Positions 1 to 7,066 of a DNA stretch of 64,000 nt are shown here, one piece after another. Each line of letters begins with the position of its first letter. Position 1 is the first letter of the stretch. The notes under the pieces are model-generated. The model was not told the DNA's origin. It saw only the letters and a list, made by a program, of their open reading frames with translations, and searched no databases. The DNA comes from Acetivibrio ethanolgignens (GTDB lineage: Bacteria > Bacillota > Clostridia > Lachnospirales > Lachnospiraceae), in assembly GCF_001461035.1 (NCBI RefSeq), contig NZ_LNAM01000175.1:1-64000 (forward strand), given 5' to 3'. The position numbers and the translations under genes were made by a program.

Positions 1-44
1 AAAATCGCCGTACCCATTAAATACAAGGGGTACAGCGATTTTTT
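1..44 (-). terminator. Rho-independent terminator of the GH18 gene
   Basis: Inverted arms TCGC/GTACCC and GGGGTAC/GCGA flank an 11-base loop, with T runs on both strands. It lies directly after the stop codon of the minus-strand GH18 gene. The A run at bases 1-4 is the T tail on the minus strand and may continue left of the window. Confidence 0.85.
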
Positions 45-46
45 AT

Positions 47-2401
47 CTATTTTATATTTATGAGCTTACTCTTTCCTATAGCAACCTTTTTACCATCTAC
101 AGTCTGGTAAGCTACAATGCAGACTTTTTTACCATTTTTTAATTCCTTTTGTGTAAGCTTAAGACTCTTTCCCTTCTTTATAACCTTTACCTGTTTAAAC
201 TTATTGCTGCTGTCCTTCACATATACAAGGTAGCCCGTTGCTCCCTTAACCTTATCCCAGGTAATGGTAGTACTTTTGGTTTTGGTATTAAATTTTACCT
301 CTGTTTTTACCTTATTTGGAACGCTCTTCAATGCACTGGTGATGGCTTTTTCCGTATATACTGTTTTAGTAACGGTTACCTTCTTTTCCTCCGTTTTCTT
401 TTCTTCAGTCTTTGTTTCCTCAGTCTTTGTTTCCTCGGTCTTTTTTTCCTCGGTCTTTGTTTCCGTTACTGGAGCCGAAGGTGTAGAAGGGATGAAAGGA
501 AGAGCCGCTACCGTGATTTCAAATTCTGCTTCAAAAGGCAGCATAGCAGGTACAGTCTCGCCCTTTTTGCCATTTTCAATCATAGCCTTAACAGCTACCT
601 TTCCTGCACCCTTTGCAGTAAGCTTGTTGCCATCGGTAATAGCAGCATCCTTTGCTGTTGTCTTTTCAGCAATGACAGACCATGTAATCTCCTGATTGGT
701 AGCATTCTCTGGTAACACCCGGGCAGTGAGCTCCAAGGTGCTGCCCTCAATAAAGGTATCTTCGGCTGTTAGCTCCAGATCGGTTACATCCCTATTGCTC
801 TTATATAGCATCATTTCTTTCAAGGCTCTGGAATAAAGATAGATAGAATCCTGTGAACCTTCGGCATTTTTAAACCATTTCTGAGTAAAACCTGCAGCTA
901 CTCCATCCCTTTCTACCGCATATCCAAAAGCTCCTCCAAGTCCTGCAGCAGCCGATGTAGAAGCTAATTGATAAGCTCCGCAATTCTGAAAAGCCTCCTC
1001 AGCCATCAATTCTGCAGTAGTCTTCGCACTAGAAATATTTTTTGTACGATTTTCTTTACTTACAACCAAATCCTCTCTTGGAACATTTACAAATTGCTCA
1101 TTTTCATAAAAACTAAATCCAGGAAGCAGCATTGTCCGATTGTATTCTGCGTTCAAATTATCCTTGTAATACGGATAGTAGCTGGAGAACCAGCCATCAG
1201 CTGTACCTTTACAGTAGCTGTAAACCTGTTTTAATAAATAATCAAAGTTTTGATAAATATTTTTAAAAATTTTATTGCTATTGGCCTCCATGTTGGTATC
1301 AAGAATAAAAATCATATTCTTTTCTCTGGTTGTAGAGGTCTTTCCTATAAGCTTTCCTATTTCATTAAAAACAGCCTCTGCTTGATTCCAGTTTTCTTCT
1401 TTCATATCACGGGCCTGCGTAGTATCATGATACTCCATATCAATATCAAGTCCATCAAGGTTATGCTTCGTTACATACTCATCAACTATTTTTTCCGCAA
1501 GCCAGCCATAATACTCCTCTTTGCTCTTGTATTCTGCTGCATCCTCCTTAAAAGGAAACTGTGCCGAAACCCCTCTTCTTCCATCTATATCCCGTATTCC
1601 TATTGTACGAAGGACTCTCGTTCCCTGAGCATTAAGCTTTGGCACATATTCATTTTTAAGATATTCCCAATAAGGATTTTCGTCTTCCGTATAATCATGG
1701 AATACAAAGGCTACATTGACTTCCTCCGGAATAGACGTCATTCTGTGGACGGAATCATTCCAGCAGGCTTCAGACCAGTAATCCATCCAGGTTCTGTAAT
1801 ATCCCATGTAAAGAGGTGCTTTAAGAGGAAACTTAGCTGCCATTTCCGCCTTATCCACCTGCGGATACTTCCATTGCTCAGGTGCATTACCCGCTGCATC
1901 TGTTACAGTAATTTTATAATATTTTACAATACTTGCATCTTTTCTATCCCAGTCGGTATATTTATCTTTTCTTCCATAGGCCACTTCTGCACGAAGATAT
2001 ATATATCCAGGCTTTTTTGGTGTAATGCTGCTAATTGTAGCTTTTTCCTCAACTTCCTTATACCAAGAATAAGCCTTCTGTACTTTTGCAGTAGCATTTT
2101 TTTCTACCTCGACCTCTGTCTCCCCCGTATAAAAAACTTCCCAAAATATCCCATTTTCTTTTGAAGTTGCAGTAACAGGAGTAAGGCCATCGCCCTGCGG
2201 AAGCGTAATTGTTTCTCCTGCTTTAACTGTCTGATCCTTAAAATCTATGCTCTCAACCGGAACAAAATCTTCTGCATAGACTTTTGCAGCATTAGCTTCA
2301 AAGGGGATACAAGGAGTAGTTGCGAGCATCGTGCCTAAAAGTATTGCTGAAACAGCTCTTTTAAGACTGTATTTCGCAGTATTTCTCTCCCCCCCCCCCA
2401 A
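47..2401 (-). CDS. Secreted GH18 endo-beta-N-acetylglucosaminidase-like protein (start out of frame)
   Basis: Secreted glycosidase of family GH18, probably acting on N-glycans or chitin-like polymers outside the cell. Residues are numbered from the TTG at 2401. A signal peptide covers about 11-39 (KYSLKR, hydrophobic core, cleavage near EANA-AK). The GH18 signature LDGLDIDMEY is at 315-324, with Asp319, Asp321 and the expected acid/base Glu323. A bacterial Ig-like segment follows at about 545-640, then a Lys/Thr/Glu repeat linker at about 655-690 and an Fn3-like end. The frame is open from 2401, but that TTG has no Shine-Dalgarno. A strong AAAAGGAGG with ATG at 2427 lies upstream in another frame, separated by an 11-G tract. 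In the printed sequence the ATG frame stops after 30 codons, so the gene is phase-OFF or contains a homopolymer error. Confidence 0.85.
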   Translation of the reverse strand: MGGGERNTAKYSLKRAVSAILLGTMLATTPCIPFEANAAKVYAEDFVPVESIDFKDQTVKAGETITLPQGDGLTPVTATSKENGIFWEVFYTGETEVEVEKNATAKVQKAYSWYKEVEEKATISSITPKKPGYIYLRAEVAYGRKDKYTDWDRKDASIVKYYKITVTDAAGNAPEQWKYPQVDKAEMAAKFPLKAPLYMGYYRTWMDYWSEACWNDSVHRMTSIPEEVNVAFVFHDYTEDENPYWEYLKNEYVPKLNAQGTRVLRTIGIRDIDGRRGVSAQFPFKEDAAEYKSKEEYYGWLAEKIVDEYVTKHNLDGLDIDMEYHDTTQARDMKEENWNQAEAVFNEIGKLIGKTSTTREKNMIFILDTNMEANSNKIFKNIYQNFDYLLKQVYSYCKGTADGWFSSYYPYYKDNLNAEYNRTMLLPGFSFYENEQFVNVPREDLVVSKENRTKNISSAKTTAELMAEEAFQNCGAYQLASTSAAAGLGGAFGYAVERDGVAAGFTQKWFKNAEGSQDSIYLYSRALKEMMLYKSNRDVTDLELTAEDTFIEGSTLELTARVLPENATNQEITWSVIAEKTTAKDAAITDGNKLTAKGAGKVAVKAMIENGKKGETVPAMLPFEAEFEITVAALPFIPSTPSAPVTETKTEEKKTEETKTEETKTEEKKTEEKKVTVTKTVYTEKAITSALKSVPNKVKTEVKFNTKTKSTTITWDKVKGATGYLVYVKDSSNKFKQVKVIKKGKSLKLTQKELKNGKKVCIVAYQTVDGKKVAIGKSKLINIK
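381..471 (-). repeat. 15-bp tandem repeats coding the KTEEK/KTEET linker
   Basis: About five degenerate 15-bp units (plus-strand form TTCCTCGGTCTTTGT) encode the repeated pentapeptide KTEEK or KTEET between the Ig-like and C-terminal modules of the GH18 protein. Units in whole codons can change number without breaking the frame, so linker length may vary between strains. Confidence 0.75.
2389..2399 (-). repeat. Poly-G tract (11 bases) at the start of the GH18 gene
   Basis: Eleven C on the plus strand read as eleven G on the coding strand. They lie between the ATG at 2427 with its strong ribosome site and the signal-peptide frame. With a tract length divisible by three (9 or 12) the ATG reads into the long ORF; with 11 it stops at 2335-2337. 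This is the usual layout of slipped-strand translational phase variation. Confidence 0.85.
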
Positions 2402-2499
2402 TTTTTTACAGTAAAGTTTCTTTTCATAATACGGTTCCTCCTTTTGATTTAACTGATTTTAACATTTTTTAACAAAATATATTGATAATTACAACTAGA

Positions 2500-2527
2500 T
2501 ATTTACACAAATATAACAAAATGTCAA
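2500..2527 (-). promoter_or_regulatory. SigA-type promoter of the GH18 gene
   Basis: Minus-strand TTGACA (2527-2522) and TAAATA (2505-2500) are separated by 16 bp. Initiation near 2493 would leave a leader of about 65 nt before the ATG at 2427. Apart from this and the terminator below, the 345-bp gap 2428-2773 holds no convincing gene. Confidence 0.6.
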
Positions 2528-2659
2528 TATACAATGTTAATAAACGAAAAATTTTGTTAAACAAGTCTGATTTCCCGATATTCTTTTTGTGCATTGTTAC
2601 CAATTCTTCCTGGTTCAGAGTCCAGCTTTTATTTCTTATGCGTGTATGCGTCTTACACA

Positions 2660-2704
2660 AAACAAATAAGGACTTCCTACACCTCATCGAAGCATAAGAA
2701 GTCC
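2660..2704 (-). terminator. Terminator after the GGGtGRT gene
   Basis: The arms GGACTTC (2670-2676) and GAAGTCC (2698-2704) form a hairpin followed on the minus strand by a T-rich stretch. It lies about 70 bp past the stop codon of the gene at 2774. The loop is long (21 bases), so efficiency is uncertain. Confidence 0.55.
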
Positions 2705-2773
2705 TCAATTATTTTTGTCTTATTAAATTTGCAGTTCAACTCAACAACTAGACCGAGTATCTTGCATGACTAA

Positions 2774-3784
2774 TTAGAATTTTCCAGCCTTATGAGCTTC
2801 CTCAATGGCTACAGCTACAGCTACGGTCATACCAACCATAGGATTGTTACCTGCACCGATAAGACCCATCATTTCAACGTGAGCTGGTACGGAAGAGGAA
2901 CCAGCAAACTGAGCATCAGAGTGCATACGTCCCATAGTATCTGTCATACCATAGGAAGCAGGACCTGCTGCCATGTTGTCTGGATGAAGGGTACGGCCTG
3001 TACCACCGCCGGAAGCAACGGAGAAGTACTTCTTACCCTGCTCAATACATTCCTTCTTGTAGGTACCTGCAACCGGATGCTGGAAACGGGTAGGGTTAGT
3101 GGAGTTACCAGTAATGGAAACATCTACCCCTTCCTTGTGCATGATAGCAACACCTTCACGAACATCGTTTGCACCATAGCAGTTAACCTTTGCACGAGGT
3201 CCATTGGAATAAGCCTTGCGGGATACCTCCTTAACCTCTCCTGTATAGTAATCCATCTGTGTCTCAACGAAGGTAAATCCGTTGATTCTGGCAATAATCT
3301 GAGCTGCGTCCTTGCCAAGACCATTTAAGATAACTCTTAATGGCTTCTGACGAACCTTGTTAGCCTTTTCTGCGATACCGATAGCACCTTCAGCTGCTGC
3401 AAAGCTTTCGTGGCCAGCCAGGAATGCGAAGCACTCGGTATCCTCTTCCAGTAACATCTTTCCTAAGTTACCATGTCCTAAACCAACCTTACGCTGGTCA
3501 GCAACAGAGCCTGGGATACAGAAAGCCTGGAGTCCCTCACCGATAGCTGCTGCTGCATCTGCTGCTCTTGTGCAGCCCTTCTTAATAGCAATCGCTGCAC
3601 CTGTAATGTAAGCCCAGCAGGCATTCTCAAAGCAGATAGGCTGAATACTCTTGATCTGATTGTATACATCAAGACCGGCATCCCTTGTAATCTTCTCTGC
3701 CTCTTCCAGAGAAGCGATGCCATAGCTGTTTAATACACTGTTAATTTTATCAATTCTTCTTTCATATGATTCAAATAAAGCCAT
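2774..3784 (-). CDS. GGGtGRT family protein
   Basis: 336 residues with the namesake GGGTGRT motif at 259-265 and a glycine/alanine-rich C-terminus. The family is conserved in anaerobic Firmicutes but has no established biochemical function that I know of. It lies directly downstream of a NifU-like scaffold gene (gap about 30 bp), the usual pairing, which suggests an iron-sulfur or redox role; that is inference. The start is set by AAGGAGG placed about 9 bases before the ATG. Cysteines are scattered and form no ferredoxin motif. Confidence 0.85.
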   Translation of the reverse strand: MALFESYERRIDKINSVLNSYGIASLEEAEKITRDAGLDVYNQIKSIQPICFENACWAYITGAAIAIKKGCTRAADAAAAIGEGLQAFCIPGSVADQRKVGLGHGNLGKMLLEEDTECFAFLAGHESFAAAEGAIGIAEKANKVRQKPLRVILNGLGKDAAQIIARINGFTFVETQMDYYTGEVKEVSRKAYSNGPRAKVNCYGANDVREGVAIMHKEGVDVSITGNSTNPTRFQHPVAGTYKKECIEQGKKYFSVASGGGTGRTLHPDNMAAGPASYGMTDTMGRMHSDAQFAGSSSVPAHVEMMGLIGAGNNPMVGMTVAVAVAIEEAHKAGKF

Positions 3785-3813
3785 GATTTGTTTGCCTCCT
3801 TACGATGATTTGA

Positions 3814-4506
3814 TTATTCTTTTCTAGGGTCGATGATCTTAACTGCGTCATCTACTCTACCATACTGTCCTTTTGCCTTTTCCCAAGCTACGTTTGGCTC
3901 GTCACCCTTCTTAATGAAATCAGTAAACTTACCAAGGCTTACGAACTGGTAACCGATAATCTGGTCTTCTTCATCTAAAGCAATACCTGTTACATAACCT
4001 TCAGCCATCTCAAGGTAACGAGGTCCCTTCTTTAAGGTTCCGTACATAGTACCAACCTGGGAGCGAAGTCCCTTACCTAAATCCTCAAGACCTGCACCGA
4101 TAGGAAGTCCATCTTCAGAGAATGCGGACTGGGTTCTTCCGTATACAATCTGTAAGAATAATTCTCTCATGGCTGTATTAATTGCATCACATACTAAGTC
4201 TGTATTTAATGCCTCAAGGAGTGTTCTTCCTGGTAAAATCTCAGAAGCCATAGCTGCTGAGTGGGTCATTCCTGAACATCCGATAGTCTCAACCAAAGCC
4301 TCCTGGATAATGCCCTCCTTTACGTTCAGGGTGAGTTTACAGGCACCCTGCTGCGGAGCACACCAGCCGATACCGTGGGTCAGACCGGAGATGTCGCTAA
4401 TCTGTTTTGCTTGTACCCATTTTGCTTCTTCTGGGATTGGTGCAGCACCGTGATTTACACCCTGTGCTACAGGACACATCATTTCTACTTCATGTGAATA
4501 AATCAT
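3814..4506 (-). CDS. NifU/IscU-like iron-sulfur cluster assembly scaffold protein
   Basis: 230 residues. The central part resembles the NifU N-terminal (IscU-like) scaffold fold, with cysteines at 11, 49, 56, 77 and 106, including the GCSGMTHSAA segment. The reading frame extends to 4530, but AAAGGAG lies 7 bases before the ATG at 4506 and a promoter -10 box occupies 4531-4536, so 4506 is the start. It is probably co-transcribed with the downstream GGGtGRT gene. It is longer than IscU (about 130) because of a C-terminal extension. Its client proteins are not evident. Confidence 0.8.
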   Translation of the reverse strand: MIYSHEVEMMCPVAQGVNHGAAPIPEEAKWVQAKQISDISGLTHGIGWCAPQQGACKLTLNVKEGIIQEALVETIGCSGMTHSAAMASEILPGRTLLEALNTDLVCDAINTAMRELFLQIVYGRTQSAFSEDGLPIGAGLEDLGKGLRSQVGTMYGTLKKGPRYLEMAEGYVTGIALDEEDQIIGYQFVSLGKFTDFIKKGDEPNVAWEKAKGQYGRVDDAVKIIDPRKE

Positions 4507-4530
4507 GTTGTAACTCCTTTCAGTGTACAT

Positions 4531-4559
4531 ATTATAATTTCTTAGCTACCTCACATCAA
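4531..4559 (-). promoter_or_regulatory. SigA-type promoter of the NifU-like/GGGtGRT operon
   Basis: Minus-strand TTGATG (4559-4554), a 17-bp spacer and TATAAT (4536-4531). Initiation near 4524 agrees with translation from the ATG at 4506. Confidence 0.7.
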
Positions 4560-4668
4560 ATCATAAAATTCGTCAGCTTTCGCTAAAAATACCACTTTCG
4601 TTTTATATTTTCTCATAAATCGCCAAAATAGTCTATAGTAATTTTACCTAAAATCTATGGTATTTTTG

Positions 4669-5343
4669 TTATTTTTTTAACACTATATTGTCCTTATCCT
4701 TATAAATATGCCTTTCCTTAACCATGCCACGCACAGAAGAAAGCGGATAAATATTAGAATCCCGGCCGATGACCGTACCTGGATTCAATACACTGTTGCA
4801 GCCTACCTCTACCCGGTCACCTAACATTGCACCAAACTTTTTAAGGCCGGTTTCCAGCCGTTCTCCATCACAGCTTACCTTTACCAAAGTCTTATCAGAC
4901 TTTACATTTGAGGTCACTGCTCCAGCCCCCATATGAGCCTTATAGCCAAGGATAGAATCACCCACATAGTTATAGTGTGGTACCTGAACCTTATTAAATA
5001 AAATTACATTTTTAAGCTCGGTGGAATTGCCCACAACGGCTCCTTCCCCGACAATGGCATTGCCACGGATAAAAGCCCCCTGGCGAACCTCAGCTTCCTT
5101 TCCTATTATAGCAGGTCCGCCGATATATGCACTAGGGAAAATGGTGGCAGATTTGGCAATCCAAATATTGTCACCTTTTTTCTCATATTCCTCCTCAGAA
5201 AGACTTTCCCCCAGCTTTATAATAAATGCACTGATTTTGGGAAGTACCTCCCACGGATAGGTTGCTCCTGCAAAAATCTCAGCCGCAATCGTCTGGGATA
5301 AATCAAATAATTTTTCAATTTTCATTTTGTCAAAGGTACTCAT
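4669..5343 (-). CDS. Hexapeptide-repeat (left-handed beta-helix) acyl/nucleotidyl-transferase-like protein
   Basis: 224 residues. From about 60 to 200 it has hexapeptide-type turns (IGGPAIIGKEAEV, NAIVGEGAVVGNS, VEVGCNSVLNPGTVIG), as in GlmU C-terminal domains and related sugar acetyltransferases. There is no N-terminal Rossmann nucleotidyltransferase domain, so it is not a full GlmU. Its ATG overlaps the stop of the upstream polyferredoxin gene by 4 bp (ATGA), implying translational coupling. The substrate is unknown. Confidence 0.75.
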   Translation of the reverse strand: MSTFDKMKIEKLFDLSQTIAAEIFAGATYPWEVLPKISAFIIKLGESLSEEEYEKKGDNIWIAKSATIFPSAYIGGPAIIGKEAEVRQGAFIRGNAIVGEGAVVGNSTELKNVILFNKVQVPHYNYVGDSILGYKAHMGAGAVTSNVKSDKTLVKVSCDGERLETGLKKFGAMLGDRVEVGCNSVLNPGTVIGRDSNIYPLSSVRGMVKERHIYKDKDNIVLKK

Positions 5344-6233
5344 GCCTTGTTATTCTTCCTTTCCCTTATAACCTCTCCACACGTACACTTAGAAGCTCTG
5401 ATTGCAAATCCTGTATGGATAGCTTCCTTCGGACAGTGGTATGCACAGGCTCCACATCGAATGCATTCAGGTGAATCCGGTACCTTGACAGGATCAACCT
5501 CCATCTTACATACTCTTTTACATTTTCCGCAATTTACACACTTGTCTTTGTCCACTTCCAAACGGTATAAGCTTATTTTGTTCATTAATCCATATATGGC
5601 ACCAAGAGGACAGAGTGTACGGCAAAAAAAGCGATATATAAAAATACAACCAGCTATGGTTCCAATCAGAATTGCCATCTTCAGGAAAAAAAGCGATCCT
5701 ATTGTCTGCCTGAGCTCTTCATTCGTAGCAAGCAGCGGAATTCCTCCTCCTAAGGTTCCTGCCGGGCAGATAAACTGGCAGAAGGCAGGCTTTCCCATTC
5801 CCATATAATTAGTCGCCACAATCGGTAATAAAATAACAAAAATAATAAGTACAGCATACTTGATATACAGAAAGCCCTTTTTTAAACGTAGCTTTGGAGA
5901 AGGTATTTTATGTATCAGTTCCTGAAAAAGGCCAAAGGGACACAGCCATCCACAGATAAACCTCCCAAAAAGGACACCAAAGGCCAATAAAATACCTACA
6001 ACATAAAAGCTGAAATTAAAGCTCCTGGAACCATTAACTGCCTGTAATGCTCCTATCGGACAAGCAAAGGTCGCCGCCGGACAGGAATAGCAATTCAATC
6101 CTGGATTACAGAATTTCTTCCATTCTCCCTTGTATATGCTTCCAGCTTTAAAATTTAAAAGATGGGCATTGGAATATCCAAAAGCAATCAGTTGGATTAA
6201 TTTTCTTTTTACGGGATTCTTTATTTCCACCAT
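5340..6233 (-). CDS. Membrane polyferredoxin (NapH/YccM-like 4Fe-4S protein)
   Basis: 297 residues. An N-terminal cysteine cluster (CNPGLNCYSCP, 42-52) is followed by about four membrane segments and paired CxxxxCP motifs (near 94-98, 162-166 and 204-208). Two classical 4Fe-4S ferredoxin motifs follow, CVNCGKCKRVC (232-242) and CIRCGACAYHCP (257-268). The protein should move electrons across or along the membrane. It is the third gene of a redox operon with a TlpA-like lipoprotein and a CXXC peptide. The natural inference is delivery of reductant to an extracytoplasmic thioredoxin-like protein. Confidence 0.88.
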   Translation of the reverse strand: MVEIKNPVKRKLIQLIAFGYSNAHLLNFKAGSIYKGEWKKFCNPGLNCYSCPAATFACPIGALQAVNGSRSFNFSFYVVGILLAFGVLFGRFICGWLCPFGLFQELIHKIPSPKLRLKKGFLYIKYAVLIIFVILLPIVATNYMGMGKPAFCQFICPAGTLGGGIPLLATNEELRQTIGSLFFLKMAILIGTIAGCIFIYRFFCRTLCPLGAIYGLMNKISLYRLEVDKDKCVNCGKCKRVCKMEVDPVKVPDSPECIRCGACAYHCPKEAIHTGFAIRASKCTCGEVIRERKNNKA

Positions 6234-6236
6234 AAA

Positions 6237-6383
6237 TCACCCCAATCCAATGCATTCAAAGCAAATATTCACAGCCTTATTCAATACAGTTGCAACTTCA
6301 CCTCTTGATACTCCACAAAAAATAAAGGCACAGGAAATTATAATTATTGCAATTCTGGCAAACCTTTTATTTCTGCTGCTCAT
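6237..6383 (-). CDS. CD1871A-type small CXXC-motif membrane peptide
   Basis: 48 residues. One membrane helix (about 9-25, with Cys18 and Cys23) is followed by SRGEVATVLNKAVNICFECI, carrying a C-terminal CFEC (41-44). The SRGE...KA..IC.ECIG pattern matches the short CXXC family found between TlpA-like and 4Fe-4S genes in Clostridia. The ATG lies 17 bp inside the end of the TlpA-like gene, and the stop is 3 bp before the polyferredoxin ATG, so all three are tightly coupled. The CXXC probably relays electrons between its neighbours (inference). It overlaps a longer plus-strand shadow ORF and is easily missed. Confidence 0.85.
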   Translation of the reverse strand: MSSRNKRFARIAIIIISCAFIFCGVSRGEVATVLNKAVNICFECIGLG

Positions 6384-6912
6384 TGAAATAATCCTCCACA
6401 GCCTTTTTACAGCCCTCTACATCTGCACCAACAACAGCATTTCCAACAATCTTTCCTTCTTTATCTACAAAGAAAGTTGTAGGAACTCCCGTTACAGATT
6501 TTGTAATATTATCAAAATCAGAATTTGCAATCATATGTGTAAAATTCGCATCGGCCTTTTCTGTAATAGATACTGCAAGATCATGATGCTCTGTATCATC
6601 TTCACTTTGAAGATCTGCAACAAGGCCTACCAGCTGTACATTATCCGGCATAGATTTTGCCCATTCTCCCAGCTCCGGCATCTCTTCTACACAAGGAGTG
6701 CAAAAGGTTCCCCAGATATTCACAACCGTTAAATCCTTCTCTTCAAAAATACTGTTAGTTACAGTGTTTCCACCCAAATCTTTAGTTGTAAAGACTGGCA
6801 TCTGCTCTGGAAACTTTGTATCTCCACTTGTAGCTTTGGTACAGCCTGTCAAAACCAGAGCTGTCATTAAAAAAATTCCAGTTGCTTTCATAAATTTACT
6901 TTTTCGTTTCAT
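6367..6912 (-). CDS. TlpA/ResA-family thioredoxin-like lipoprotein
   Basis: 181 residues. A lipoprotein signal ends in LTGC (lipid-modified Cys24), followed by a TlpA-type thioredoxin fold with WGTFCTPC and redox cysteines 71 and 74. A cis-proline segment, VTGVPTTFFVDKEG, is near 140. It should act outside the membrane as a thiol-disulfide oxidoreductase. It is first in the operon that continues with the CXXC peptide and the polyferredoxin. AGAGGG precedes the ATG, and a good promoter lies 47 bp upstream. Confidence 0.9.
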   Translation of the reverse strand: MKRKSKFMKATGIFLMTALVLTGCTKATSGDTKFPEQMPVFTTKDLGGNTVTNSIFEEKDLTVVNIWGTFCTPCVEEMPELGEWAKSMPDNVQLVGLVADLQSEDDTEHHDLAVSITEKADANFTHMIANSDFDNITKSVTGVPTTFFVDKEGKIVGNAVVGADVEGCKKAVEDYFNEQQK

Positions 6913-6958
6913 CGAATTCCCTCTTTCTTATTCATTGTTAGTTGTAAGTTTCTCATCG

Positions 6959-6988
6959 ATTATATCCTATGCCATACAAAGACGTCAA
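6959..6988 (-). promoter_or_regulatory. SigA-type promoter of the TlpA redox operon
   Basis: Minus-strand TTGACG (6988-6983), an 18-bp spacer and a perfect TATAAT (6964-6959). The leader would be about 40 nt. Confidence 0.75.
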
Positions 6989-7066
6989 TACCACTGAAAA
7001 AACTTTAAAAACTATTCAGAATTTATTTAATTATCTTACAAAATACTTACGAAATGCGGTAGCTCT

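Noticed and set aside
2469-2708. 79-codon minus-strand ORF upstream of the GH18 gene
   Set aside because: No ribosome site, spans a terminator and a promoter; probably chance.
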